Assembly: GCA_002471255.1 (NCBI GenBank) | Contig: DKPP01000008.1 | Coordinates: 16,657-80,656 of the forward strand | Direction of reading: 5' to 3' | Source: Akkermansiaceae bacterium UBA7331 | GTDB lineage: Bacteria > Verrucomicrobiota > Verrucomicrobiia > Verrucomicrobiales > Akkermansiaceae | DNA: 64,000 bases | In this document: positions 27,204 through 36,557 of the stretch, in pieces | Position numbering within the stretch: the stretch's first letter is position 1 | Layout: each line of letters begins with the position of its first letter | The notes under the pieces: generated by a model | What the model was told of the DNA's origin: nothing | Seen by the model: only the letters and a program-made list of their open reading frames with translations | Database searches by the model: none | Made by a program: the position numbers and the translations under genes

Positions 27204-28655
27204 ATGAACATATCATCTTCAAGACGACGCTTCTTACAGCAACTTGGCTTGGCCACAGGTGCTTTAGCTACCAGCTCTATCGCCGGTGCTCAAAATGTCA
27301 TCGTTCCTCCCAATTTAGGAACAGGCAAGATCATCGTTCCCGATCCAAACAAAATCGGACCTTCTACCTCTTTCCCTGCCCGTGCCGCAGGTGCTAAATA
27401 CATGGGTGGCTTCCGTGCCCCTAAACTTGACAAAGTCAAAGTGGCTTTCGTTGGTGTTGGCAAACGTGGTGTGAGCCATGTAAACCAAATGGCAGTAATC
27501 GACGGCGCTGAAATCGTAGGTATTTGTGACGTATATGACGATCTTGCCAAGAGATCTGCAGACATCGTTGAAAAGAAAACCGGCAAACGCCCTGAAACTT
27601 TCTCCGGCAGCGAAACCGCTTACATCGACATGATGAAGAAGGTTAAGCCTGACGCAGTAATCATTTGCCCAAGCTGGGAATGGCACTCCAAGATTACTTG
27701 TGACGTAATGAAGCTCGGTGCTCACGCTTTCGTTGAAGTACCAATGGCCGTTTCTATCAAAGAACTTTGGGAAATCGTTGATACCAGCGAAAAGACCCAA
27801 AAGCATTGCATGCAGATGGAAAACTGCAACTATGGTCGTGAAGAACTTCTTTACCTCAACATGGTACGTCAAGGCGTAATCGGCGACCTCCTTCATGGTG
27901 AAGCCGCTTATATCCACGACCTTCGCAGTGAAATGGATGAAGTAGAACGTGGCACCGGTTCATGGAGAACATATCACTACTCCAAGCGCAATGGTAACGT
28001 TTACCCAACTCACGGTTTAGGCCCTGTAGCCCAATACATGAACTTGGCTCGTAAAGACGACAACTTCGGCCGCTTAGTTTCCTTCTCTAGCCCGGCTATC
28101 GGCCGTAAGCGCCACGCCCAAGCTAAGTTCCCTGCTGATCACAAGTGGAACAAGCTCGAGTTTAACTGTGGTGACATCAATAACGCTTTGATTAAAACCA
28201 CCATGGGCCGCACCATCCTCGTACAGTGGGATGAAACCAGCCCTCGCCCATACTCACGTATCAACCTCATCCAAGGCACTCTTGGCACCTTAACCGGCTT
28301 CCCGACTCGTGTAGCAGGTCTTAACTTAGGTGACGGTAACTTCCACAGATGGATACAAGGTGGCGAACTCGATGCCATTTACGATAAATACGATCACCCA
28401 TTGTGGAAACGCGTTGGTGATTTAGCTACTAAGATGGGTGGTCACGGCGGTATGGACTATCTCATGCTCTTCCGCATGATCGAGTGCTTACGCAATGGCG
28501 AACCAATGGATCAAAACGTTTACGAAGGTGCCTTCTGGTGCGCAGTATCCGAATTGACCGAAAAATCCGTAGCCCAAGGCGGTATGCCGGTTGTATTCCC
28601 TGACTTCACCCGTGGAGACTGGAAGACAACAGAACCACTTGGTGTGATCCAATAA
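27204..28655 (+). CDS. Tat-exported GH109-family NAD-dependent alpha-N-acetylgalactosaminidase-like enzyme
   Basis: A twin-arginine signal (SRRRFLQQLGLATGALATSS) leads a Gfo/Idh/MocA Rossmann fold (VAFVGVGKRGVSHV). The motif NGNVYPTHGLGPVAQY, with Y267 and H270, is the GH109 active-site signature, together with HCMQMENCNYGR. GH109 enzymes use bound NAD in a redox elimination mechanism to release alpha-GalNAc, for example from mucin O-glycans. The folded, cofactor-loaded protein explains Tat export. Codon use is visibly biased as in gdhA, suggesting high expression. A plain MocA-type dehydrogenase is the alternative. Confidence 0.85.
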   Translation: MNISSSRRRFLQQLGLATGALATSSIAGAQNVIVPPNLGTGKIIVPDPNKIGPSTSFPARAAGAKYMGGFRAPKLDKVKVAFVGVGKRGVSHVNQMAVIDGAEIVGICDVYDDLAKRSADIVEKKTGKRPETFSGSETAYIDMMKKVKPDAVIICPSWEWHSKITCDVMKLGAHAFVEVPMAVSIKELWEIVDTSEKTQKHCMQMENCNYGREELLYLNMVRQGVIGDLLHGEAAYIHDLRSEMDEVERGTGSWRTYHYSKRNGNVYPTHGLGPVAQYMNLARKDDNFGRLVSFSSPAIGRKRHAQAKFPADHKWNKLEFNCGDINNALIKTTMGRTILVQWDETSPRPYSRINLIQGTLGTLTGFPTRVAGLNLGDGNFHRWIQGGELDAIYDKYDHPLWKRVGDLATKMGGHGGMDYLMLFRMIECLRNGEPMDQNVYEGAFWCAVSELTEKSVAQGGMPVVFPDFTRGDWKTTEPLGVIQ

Positions 28656-28680
28656 ATATAGATCTTTCTTATGATTTTCA

Positions 28681-28716
28681 TGCCATCCTGAACTCAGCTT
28701 CAGGATGGCATTTTCG
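28681..28716 (+). terminator. Intrinsic terminator after the GH109 gene
   Basis: TGCCATCCTGA (28681-28691) pairs with TCAGGATGGCA (28700-28710), an 11-bp stem, followed by TTTTCG. An ATG inside the right arm (28705) is in frame with the next gene but is unlikely to be its start. Confidence 0.88.
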
Positions 28717-28749
28717 TCTTATCTCAATTTACTCAATACCCCCGTCAAT

Positions 28750-30132
28750 ATGGAAGAAGCCTCATCATCTATCTTACTCGTCCTGCAAAATATAAGCTCT
28801 TTTCTCTGGGGTTGGCCCTTGCTTATCCTCTTGTTAGGTACACATCTTTATCTCACAATTATCCTACGATTCCCCCAAAGACATATTTTTACAGCCATTA
28901 AACTGTATTTTAACCGAGATAACGCATCCAAAGGAGACATCTCGGGCTTTAGCTCACTCATGATCGCCTTAGCCGCAAACATAGGTGCCGGCAACATCAT
29001 AGGCATGGGCGTAGCTTTGGCGGCAGGCGGCCCGGGGGCTATCTTTTGGTGCTGGATCACCGGCATTCTAGGCATAGCCACCAGATACGGCGAGGGCCTA
29101 CTAGCCAGCCATTATCGCATCAAAAACCCAAATGGGGAAATGAGTGGCGGCCCAATGTATTATCTAGAAATCGGTCTCAAACAAAAATGGCTTGGCATCC
29201 TCTTTGCCCTATTTACCGCCATCGCAGCTTTTGGCATCGGCAATCTTACCCAAGGCAATGCCGCCGCAGATCAGCTACGCGAAGTATTTGCCATACCAAA
29301 TTGGATTACCGCCCTCGTCCTAACCGGATTAACAGCCTTAGTTATGCTAGGCGGCGTAAAAGGCATCGCCAAAATGTGCGCCTTGTTCGTCCCCATTATG
29401 GCAGCAGTCTATATCATCGGTTGCATCATCATCCTTAGCATGCAGCACCAATACGTACCTACAGCCATCGCTTGTATTTTCAATAGCGCCTTTACATCCG
29501 AAGCTGTCGTTGGCGGTATGCTCGGCACAGCCATTCTCACAGCCCTACGTACTGGCGTATCGCGCGGATTATTCTCAAATGAAGCAGGCATGGGATCGGC
29601 AGCTATCGCTTCTGCCGCAGCTCAGACCAAAAACCCCGTACGCCAAGCCTTAATTTCATCCAGCGGCCCTTTTTGGGATACCGTCGTCATCTGTGCGATG
29701 ACAGGCATCGTGCTCACAACCAGCATCATCGCCCATCCACACATCTCCCACACTGACGGACACAAACTCACATCATTAGCCTTCGGCACCATCCCCTATT
29801 TTGGTTCCGCCATTTTGACTATCAGCTTAGTAACATTTACGGTATCCACCATTTTAGGTTGGTCCTATTTTGGCGAAAAATCACTTGAATATTTAGGTGG
29901 CATCAAACTCATCACCCCCTATCGCATCCTCTGGGTAATCATGGTTTTCATCGGCTGCACCTCCAAAATCGACATCGTTTGGGCATTCGCCGACTGCGCC
30001 AACGCACTCATGGCAGCCCCCAACCTCATCGGACTCTTAGGCCTATCAGGCATCCTAATCAAGCAAACACGCTATTACCTCTGGGAAAATCGCCTCAATG
30101 AAACCGCCGAAGAAGATAAATTACAAAAATAG
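28750..30132 (+). CDS. Alanine/glycine:cation symporter (AGCS family)
   Basis: A sodium-coupled amino-acid uptake protein with about eleven membrane segments. The family signature is SLMIALAANIGAGNIIGMGV, followed by GGPGAIFWCWITGILGIATRYGE and SGGPMYYLE. I prefer the ATG at 28750 (MEEASSSILLVLQ) over 28705, because the latter sits in the terminator stem of the GH109 gene. At 460 aa it is normal for AGCS. The 203 bases after it hold no gene. Confidence 0.92.
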   Translation: MEEASSSILLVLQNISSFLWGWPLLILLLGTHLYLTIILRFPQRHIFTAIKLYFNRDNASKGDISGFSSLMIALAANIGAGNIIGMGVALAAGGPGAIFWCWITGILGIATRYGEGLLASHYRIKNPNGEMSGGPMYYLEIGLKQKWLGILFALFTAIAAFGIGNLTQGNAAADQLREVFAIPNWITALVLTGLTALVMLGGVKGIAKMCALFVPIMAAVYIIGCIIILSMQHQYVPTAIACIFNSAFTSEAVVGGMLGTAILTALRTGVSRGLFSNEAGMGSAAIASAAAQTKNPVRQALISSSGPFWDTVVICAMTGIVLTTSIIAHPHISHTDGHKLTSLAFGTIPYFGSAILTISLVTFTVSTILGWSYFGEKSLEYLGGIKLITPYRILWVIMVFIGCTSKIDIVWAFADCANALMAAPNLIGLLGLSGILIKQTRYYLWENRLNETAEEDKLQK

Positions 30133-30335
30133 TCTTAATAAGTAGTCTATCTAGTCTGAAGATGACGTCACACTTTCAAACACAGTATCCTACTAAAAAA
30201 AGCATCCTTAACAATAATTAGAGATTCTCATCCATTAGAAAAATTGCCATAAATAGATGAAAAGAGGTGATTAGATATTAAGAGAGTTTAATTACCGGGG
30301 GCTTCAGCCTGCAAATTATAGGAAAGTTGTGTAAT

Positions 30336-33300
30336 TTAGTTTAGAACCTCCTCCGCAACCCTCAGGGAGTTTTGCGCATCCTCGTCCTGAAGCTTATAAT
30401 CTTGCAAGCTACCGCCACTATCATCTTGCTCAGACGAGCTTATATCGTAGTAGCGATCGAAAAAGTTCACGATTTTGGACAAAACCCGAGCGCGCTTCTC
30501 CTTATGCTCGTTGGCAGGGGCAAACATATCCGTGGGCGGCAGAATATCGCTGAGCGAGCGCCCGGCATCCTGAACGTAGCCATTGAGGAAGGACGATTTA
30601 ATAAAGGCATAGGCACCCTCTTTCTTCAAATGCTCGTCTTCAATCAGCTTGTCGAGCTCTTCCTTTTTGGTTTTCTCCACGTGCGCCTGCCACACCTCAT
30701 CCACATCGTCGCCGGGGTTCACCGTACGCAGGAAGGACTCAATAAGCGCTTTCTTGTTTCGCAGCTCAATACTCGAGTCAATCGCTTTGAGAATGCGCAC
30801 CTCAATCTCCTTATCCACCATCAGCGTGTCTTGATACTGGCGAATCAGGTTTAGAATAAAGCTCACATTGATTTCCTGATGCTTAATCAGCTCCATCTCA
30901 AAGACGATGTCATCATTGATGTCCTTCTTGTCGAGCTTCCTCCTCTGTATGGTCTTTTCGTAGAGGTCGATGTAGGTGCTCTGGTAGTCCTGCCAATTGC
31001 GTTCGGTCAGAATCTCGGCACCGGCAAAGGCATCGAAGGCGCTCAGAATGTTCTTCAGCTTCAAGATGGCGCCGTAGAGGAGAATAAACTCTTTCTGCTT
31101 CTCTTCGTCGTCTATCTTCTGCCCGGGGCTAAACTGGGCAAGCAGCTGCTTCACCAAATCTTCGTAGCCGTCCACCCACTTGCCTTGCTTGTCCTCGTAA
31201 CCCTTGTAGTACTCCTTAAAGGTGCGCAGCAGCACATAGCCCGCCGCATCCTTATTGCCAAACAAGGCCAGACTGGCGTTGGTGGCTTTCTCGAGCTTGC
31301 GGAAGCACACGATATTGCCGAAAGTTTTCACCGAATTGAGAATGCGGTTGGTGCGCGAATACGCCTGCAGCAACCCGTGCATACGCAGGTTCTTGTCCAC
31401 CCACAGGGTGTTCAGCGTTGTGGCGTCGAAGCCTGTCAGGAACATGTTCACCACAATCAGCAGGTCCAGCTCACGGTCCTTCATCCTCAGCGACACATCC
31501 TTGTAGTAGTTCGGAAACTTATCCCCCGCGGTGCTGAAGTTCGTCTTGAACATCGCGTTGTAGTCCGTAATGGCAGACTCCAGAAAATCGCGCGAACTTT
31601 CGTCCAGCTTGCTGGTGTCAGCACCGTCTTCGTCCTCAATCACCCCGTTTTCTGTGTCCTCGTTCACCCCGAAGCTGTAGATAAGCCCCACCTTCAGTCG
31701 TTTGTCGGCGGGCAAGTCCTGCATTTGGCTCTTAAACTCTTCGTAGTAACGCTTGGCGGCGTCAATCGAGCTGACGGCGAAAATCGAGTTGAAGCCCGCC
31801 ACGCGTCTCGCCTTAAGCTTGTAGGTGGTGTTGCGCTTGGTTTTCTGGTCGAAATGCTCCAGAATGTAGCGGACGATGTTTTTGATGCGCTCGGGCGCCA
31901 TCAAAGCCTTTTCGCGGTTGATGTCCTCCACGTCCTCATCCTCCATCCGTTTCGAGCCCCGCATCGTGCTCACATAATCCATCCGGAAGGGCAACACGTT
32001 TCTGTCGCTGATGGCATCGATGATGGTGTAGGTGTGCAGCTTAAGCCCGAAAGCCTGCTGGGTCGTCTTATGCTGGGTTTTGCAGCCCTTGTTGGCATTG
32101 GCGGCAAAAATAGGCGTGCCCGTGAAGCCGAACAGATAGTAGTTCTTAAAGTTCCGGGTAATCGCCGTGTGCATCTCGCCGAACTGCGAGCGGTGACACT
32201 CGTCGAAAATAATCACGAAACGTTGCCCGAAAGCCTCGTGCTTGGGGTGCTTTTTGATGAAGATGGCCAGCTTCTGAATGGTGGTCACCAGAATACGCTT
32301 CGAGGCGTCCTCGATGTTGCGCTTCAGGTGCGCCGTGTTGCTCGAGCCGTCCACCGAGCCCCGCTCGAAGCGGTCGTACTCCTTCATCGTCTGGTAGTCC
32401 AGGTCTTTGCGGTCCACCACAAAAAGCACTTTGTCCACATAGGGCAGCTTGCTTACCAGCTGGGCACTCTTGAAACTCGTCAGGGTTTTGCCGCTGCCTG
32501 TCGTGTGCCACACATAGCCCCCGGCGTCCACACTGCCGGTGTGCTTGCCCAGGTAGCCAATCTTAATGCGTTCCAAGATGCGCTCGGTGGCGGCTATCTG
32601 GTAGGGGCGCATCACCAGCAGCTGCTGCTCGGCGGTAAACACGCAGTACTTCGTTAAAATGTTCAGCAGACTGTGCTTCCGCAAAAAGGTCGCGGTAAAG
32701 TCCTTCAAATCGCAGATGACCTTGTTGTTGGCGTCCGCCCACCACGAGGTGAACTCGTAGCTGTGGCTGCTGCGCTTGCCCTTCTGCGCCTGCTTACCCG
32801 TCTGCTCCTTAATGTGCGACAGGCGCGTGGTGTTGCTGTAGTATTTGCTGTAGGTGCCATTGCTGATGACAAAGATCTGCACGAACTCGAACAGACCGCA
32901 TCCGCTGGCAAAGCTTTCGTGCTGGTAGCGGTTGATCTGGTTGAACGCCTCGCGCAGGTCCACCCCGCGGCGCTTCAGCTCAATGTGCACCAGGGGCAAG
33001 CCGTTCACCAGCAGGCTTACGTCGTAGCGGTTGGCTCGCAGCCCCGCCTCGGTGGCATACTGGTGGGTTACCTGCAACTTGTTGTTGTGGATGTTCTCTT
33101 TATCGATCAGGCGAATGTTTTTGGTGCTGCCGTCCTCGCGGGTCAGCAGCTGCACGTGGTCCTCCTGTATCAGGCGCGTTTTCTCCACTATGCCGGCATT
33201 CGCGTTCGCCAGCACGTTCTTGAAAAACCCCTGCCACTCCGCATCGCTGAAGCGGTAATCGTTCAGCGCCTCGAGTTGGGTGCGCAGGTTGGCGACGAGC

Positions 33301-33473
33301 TCCTGCTCGCTGGTGATGGCAACTACCTCGTATGCCTGCCGCCCCAGTTGCGCTATCAGCTCCTTCTCCAAAGCGGCTTCGCTTTGGTAGCTGTTGTCGC
33401 TGCTGGCTGAGCTTTGGTACTCTGCCACCACCGTGCTTTCTTGCGTCTCGGCTAAGAGCGTGTACGAGGTCAT
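30336..33473 (-). CDS. hsdR: Type I restriction enzyme, HsdR subunit
   Basis: The motor and nuclease subunit of the HsdR2M2S complex. The N-terminal nuclease has D151, then E165-L-K167 (RYDVSLLVNGLPLVHIELKRRG region), the PD-(D/E)XK core. Walker A HTTGSGKTLTSFK has K329; DECHRSQFG and GFTGTPIF are helicase motifs, with QAYSRTNRI later. At 1045 aa it is complete. It lies 3 bases after hsdS. Base composition and codons are clearly more GC-rich than the flanking genes, giving long chance frames on the opposite strand. This indicates acquisition from another genome. Confidence 0.97.
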   Translation of the reverse strand: MTSYTLLAETQESTVVAEYQSSASSDNSYQSEAALEKELIAQLGRQAYEVVAITSEQELVANLRTQLEALNDYRFSDAEWQGFFKNVLANANAGIVEKTRLIQEDHVQLLTREDGSTKNIRLIDKENIHNNKLQVTHQYATEAGLRANRYDVSLLVNGLPLVHIELKRRGVDLREAFNQINRYQHESFASGCGLFEFVQIFVISNGTYSKYYSNTTRLSHIKEQTGKQAQKGKRSSHSYEFTSWWADANNKVICDLKDFTATFLRKHSLLNILTKYCVFTAEQQLLVMRPYQIAATERILERIKIGYLGKHTGSVDAGGYVWHTTGSGKTLTSFKSAQLVSKLPYVDKVLFVVDRKDLDYQTMKEYDRFERGSVDGSSNTAHLKRNIEDASKRILVTTIQKLAIFIKKHPKHEAFGQRFVIIFDECHRSQFGEMHTAITRNFKNYYLFGFTGTPIFAANANKGCKTQHKTTQQAFGLKLHTYTIIDAISDRNVLPFRMDYVSTMRGSKRMEDEDVEDINREKALMAPERIKNIVRYILEHFDQKTKRNTTYKLKARRVAGFNSIFAVSSIDAAKRYYEEFKSQMQDLPADKRLKVGLIYSFGVNEDTENGVIEDEDGADTSKLDESSRDFLESAITDYNAMFKTNFSTAGDKFPNYYKDVSLRMKDRELDLLIVVNMFLTGFDATTLNTLWVDKNLRMHGLLQAYSRTNRILNSVKTFGNIVCFRKLEKATNASLALFGNKDAAGYVLLRTFKEYYKGYEDKQGKWVDGYEDLVKQLLAQFSPGQKIDDEEKQKEFILLYGAILKLKNILSAFDAFAGAEILTERNWQDYQSTYIDLYEKTIQRRKLDKKDINDDIVFEMELIKHQEINVSFILNLIRQYQDTLMVDKEIEVRILKAIDSSIELRNKKALIESFLRTVNPGDDVDEVWQAHVEKTKKEELDKLIEDEHLKKEGAYAFIKSSFLNGYVQDAGRSLSDILPPTDMFAPANEHKEKRARVLSKIVNFFDRYYDISSSEQDDSGGSLQDYKLQDEDAQNSLRVAEEVLN

Positions 33474-33476
33474 AGC

Positions 33477-34676
33477 TTAGTGCTTCTTTTCTGGGAACGT
33501 GAGGAGTTTGTCCCGGTAATATTCGTATTGCTGGCGTCTTGCCGCGATCTCCGCCGGCAAACCTGTCTTGATGTCGTTGACCAGTGTATCAAATCTATCC
33601 AGTATATCAACAATACGTTGCTGTTCAGCTAAAGGGGGTATGGGGAAAGAGAACTTAATTAAGTTTTTATCACTTACACGTCGAACTTTAGTACCATTTA
33701 CCACTCGTTTCTTCTGCTTGGAAAACAACTCTGTTTGAAAGAGGTATGCCACATAACGCGGATTTTGGTTATGTCTAAAAAGACACGAATCACCGCTAAT
33801 ACATACATCTGAATTTCCTAGCCATACAACTGCTTTACAAAGATCTTCATCGTTTTCACTTGTGGTAGCAATGACAAGATTACCATATTCTGCCTTTTTC
33901 AATTTGATTGCTAGGGACTCATCCACAAAGGAAATGGTTTCCTTAGCAGAAACGCCATACCGTGTGTAAATTTGCCCGTAATGGATACACGGAACACCAC
34001 TCTCCACGAAATCTTTCTTTTGCAACCCATTCCCTCTCACAAAGCTTCCAATCTCCCCGAGGGTTTTCCACTCGACATCCTTGCCTTCGAAGCTCAATAA
34101 GGTATCGCGGTAATGCTCGTATTGTGCCTTGCGCGCTTCCAGTTCCGCTTCCAGTTCCGCTTCCAGTTCCGTGAAGGTATCCAGAATTCTCACGATTTCC
34201 TCCTGCACCTCAAGCGGAGGTACGGGGATTTTGATTTTTTTGAAATTATCATTATACAATCGTCTAATTGTACCACCCTCTGTAACCCATTCAATAATTT
34301 CGTAAATATGTAATAAATATTTATTGTATACTATGCTTTCGTCATTCTTAAGCCAGATAATATTGGAATCCTGAAAATAGGCAGGTTGTCCGTCATATAC
34401 AACAGTTCTACCAATAGTACCTGATGCTGATATCAAAATTTCACCAATGTTAGGGAAAGAATATAAGTTTTTGTACTTATCATATAACTCTTGGCTAATA
34501 TAAGAATCTGCATTTTTACCAAAGGTTCCTATCTTATAGAAAGGGATGCCGGAGGTATTTGATGTTTCTTTTTTAAGAACTCGTTTGCACATGCAAACTT
34601 TACCAATCTCCCCTAGAGTCTTCCACTCGACCCCGTTGGGGCAGAGCTGAGCGATGAGCTCGTCGATACGGCTCAT
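33477..34676 (-). CDS. hsdS: Type I restriction-modification specificity subunit HsdS
   Basis: Two target-recognition domains (about 15-155 and 200-355) are each introduced by the same block VEWKTLGEIG (residues 17-26 and 201-210). They are separated and followed by conserved helical spacers ending in EHYRDTLLSFE and EYYRDKLLTFP. The central spacer contains three ELEA units (170-181). The TRDs are more AT-rich than the spacers and the rest of the operon, typical of domain swapping. The target sequence cannot be predicted. The ATG overlaps the hsdM stop by 4 bases and is preceded by a GGAAGGGGGG stretch, a strong Shine-Dalgarno. Confidence 0.95.
   Translation of the reverse strand: MSRIDELIAQLCPNGVEWKTLGEIGKVCMCKRVLKKETSNTSGIPFYKIGTFGKNADSYISQELYDKYKNLYSFPNIGEILISASGTIGRTVVYDGQPAYFQDSNIIWLKNDESIVYNKYLLHIYEIIEWVTEGGTIRRLYNDNFKKIKIPVPPLEVQEEIVRILDTFTELEAELEAELEARKAQYEHYRDTLLSFEGKDVEWKTLGEIGSFVRGNGLQKKDFVESGVPCIHYGQIYTRYGVSAKETISFVDESLAIKLKKAEYGNLVIATTSENDEDLCKAVVWLGNSDVCISGDSCLFRHNQNPRYVAYLFQTELFSKQKKRVVNGTKVRRVSDKNLIKFSFPIPPLAEQQRIVDILDRFDTLVNDIKTGLPAEIAARRQQYEYYRDKLLTFPEKKH
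34137..34172 (-). repeat. 12-base tandem repeat in the hsdS spacer
   Basis: On the plus strand TTCCAGTTCCGC is repeated three times (34137, 34149, 34161; the last unit ends GT instead of GC). It encodes (ELEA)3 in HsdS. Confidence 0.9.
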
Positions 34677-36232
34677 GAGTTCCCCCCTTCCAAATCCGCC
34701 ACAATGGCGTCGATGGCAAGGCGCAGCACCTGCTGGCGTTGGACGATTTGGGCGATTCTGGCGTTGAGTTCGGAGATGTCGACCACTTCGCGGGTGTCCT
34801 CTTTCTCGACGTAAGAGCTAACGGAAAGACCGTAGCCTTCCTCAGCCACCTGAGTGTTGCTGACGCATTTGCAGAAGTGCTCCACATCCTTACGGGCAGC
34901 CAGAGCATCGAGAATCTTGTTACGATGGGTGGCATCGAGCCTGTTTTTGTTGCCCGTGCGCACGAACTCGGCAGAGGCATCGATAAAGACGACGCTGTTA
35001 TCTGCCTTGCTCTTCTTGAGCACGATGATGCAGGTGGCGATTGTGGTACCGAAAAAGAGGTCCGGCGGCAGCTGAATGACGGCATCCACATAGTTGTTGT
35101 CGACGAGGTACTGGCGAATCTGCTTTTCGGCGCCGCCGCGATAGAGCACACCGGGGAACTCGACGATGGCGGCGGTACCCTCGGCGGAAAGCCAATGAAG
35201 CATGTGCATGGTGAAGGCGAGGTCTGCCTTGGATTTAGGGGCAAGCACGCCAGCGGGGGCAAAGCGGGGATCGTTGATGAGGGTGGGGTTGTCGCTGCCC
35301 TCCCACTTGATGGAGTAAGGCGGGTTGGAGACGATGGCGTCGAAGGGTTCGTCGTCCCAATGCTTGGGCTCCAAAAGGGTGTCGCCTAGGGCAATATCGA
35401 ACTTTTCGTAGTTGATATTGTGTAGGAACATGTTGATGCGGCAGAGGTTGAAGGTGGTGATGTTGATCTCTTGCCCGTAGAAGCCTTGGCGCACCTTATC
35501 CTGCCCGAGAACCTTGGCGAACTGCAGCAACAGCGAGCCGGAACCGCAAGCGGGGTCGTACACTTTGTTGACCTGGGTTCTGCCTTGGGTGGCGATGCGT
35601 GCGAGCAGTTCCGACACCTCTTGCGGGGTGAAGAACTCGCCGCCGGATTTGCCAGCTGAGCCCGCGTACATGCTCATCAGAAACTCGTAGGCGTCGCCAA
35701 AGGCGTCGATGCTGTTGTCGGTGAACTCGCCGAGTTGCAAGTCGCCGATGCTATCGAGAATTTTGACGAGTTTTTTGTTACGTTGGTCGACGCTGTTGCC
35801 AAGCTTGTTGTTGTTGACGTCGAGGTCGTCGAAGAGGCCCTTGAGGTCGTTCTCGCTATGGGCGCCCTTGGCAGAGCCTTCGATGTTCTTGAACACCTCG
35901 CTGAGCGACTCGTTGAGGTTGGGGTTGGCGGCGGCACCGGCACGCACATTGCAGAACAATTCGCTGGGCTTGATGAAAAAGCCTTTGTCGATAATCAGTG
36001 CGTCGCGCCCGCGCAGGGCAATTTCGTCGTCGAGCTGGGCATAGCTGAAGTGAGGGTTCACTTCGCGTTGCTTTTCGTTGATGTAGCTCTCGAGATTCTC
36101 GGAAATGAAGCGGTAGAACAACATCCCCAAAACATAGGATTTGAAGTCCCAACCATCCACACTACCTCTCAAGTCATTGGCCATCTGCCAAATACTGCGG
36201 TGTAACTCTGCTCGTTCCTGTTCACTAATCAT
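34673..36232 (-). CDS. hsdM: Type I restriction-modification DNA adenine methyltransferase HsdM
   Basis: N6-adenine methyltransferase subunit of the Type I complex. The N-terminal helical domain (WQMANDLRGSVDGWDFKSYV) is followed by SAM motif I VYDPACGSGSLLLQF and the catalytic motif N303-P-P-Y306. At 519 aa it is complete. It is first in the hsdM-hsdS-hsdR operon. AAGGATA lies about 13 bases before the ATG, a Shine-Dalgarno-like feature unusual for this window. GC-rich like hsdR. Confidence 0.97.
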   Translation of the reverse strand: MISEQERAELHRSIWQMANDLRGSVDGWDFKSYVLGMLFYRFISENLESYINEKQREVNPHFSYAQLDDEIALRGRDALIIDKGFFIKPSELFCNVRAGAAANPNLNESLSEVFKNIEGSAKGAHSENDLKGLFDDLDVNNNKLGNSVDQRNKKLVKILDSIGDLQLGEFTDNSIDAFGDAYEFLMSMYAGSAGKSGGEFFTPQEVSELLARIATQGRTQVNKVYDPACGSGSLLLQFAKVLGQDKVRQGFYGQEINITTFNLCRINMFLHNINYEKFDIALGDTLLEPKHWDDEPFDAIVSNPPYSIKWEGSDNPTLINDPRFAPAGVLAPKSKADLAFTMHMLHWLSAEGTAAIVEFPGVLYRGGAEKQIRQYLVDNNYVDAVIQLPPDLFFGTTIATCIIVLKKSKADNSVVFIDASAEFVRTGNKNRLDATHRNKILDALAARKDVEHFCKCVSNTQVAEEGYGLSVSSYVEKEDTREVVDISELNARIAQIVQRQQVLRLAIDAIVADLEGGNS

Positions 36233-36557
36233 AGACGTTTATCCTTATAACATACAAAACACCACTCTACCCGAAAAAAAACAAAAATTTATTTTTTGAT
36301 GCAATACTGGAGCTGAGTTGAATCTGTCAGTCTTGTAAATTTCGCAACATAAAATAGATTTACCGTGGTTTTGTGGATAAATAGGCAATATTAAAATAAC
36401 CTGCATTATGGCTCCAAATATATGTAGAAAGGTGATATTGGTCATGAAAATAGTCAACTAAGGTAAGGAATATAACCTATAATGGCTTCTTGACCCGTAG
36501 AATCGTTTGGCTTAGAGTAATTCAGTTACGTAACACACTCAGCCTCCCATCCGAACT
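36233..36557. other. Divergent promoter region between hsdM and the HrgA-like gene
   Basis: About 325 AT-rich bases without a convincing gene. It must contain the start signals of both divergent defence genes. I see no clear -35/-10 pair and no operator palindrome, and no controller (C-protein) gene. Confidence 0.45.

Noticed and set aside
28705..28749. Upstream start for the alanine/glycine symporter
   Set aside because: The ATG lies in the right arm of the GH109 terminator hairpin; the start at 28750 fits the family better.
30879..32657. 592-residue open frame opposite hsdR
   Set aside because: It lies wholly inside hsdR on the other strand, has no domain, and results from the GC-rich codon pattern of the transferred operon.
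34135..34172. CRISPR-like short repeats
   Set aside because: The repeats are contiguous 12-mers inside hsdS without spacers; no CRISPR array or cas gene is in the window.
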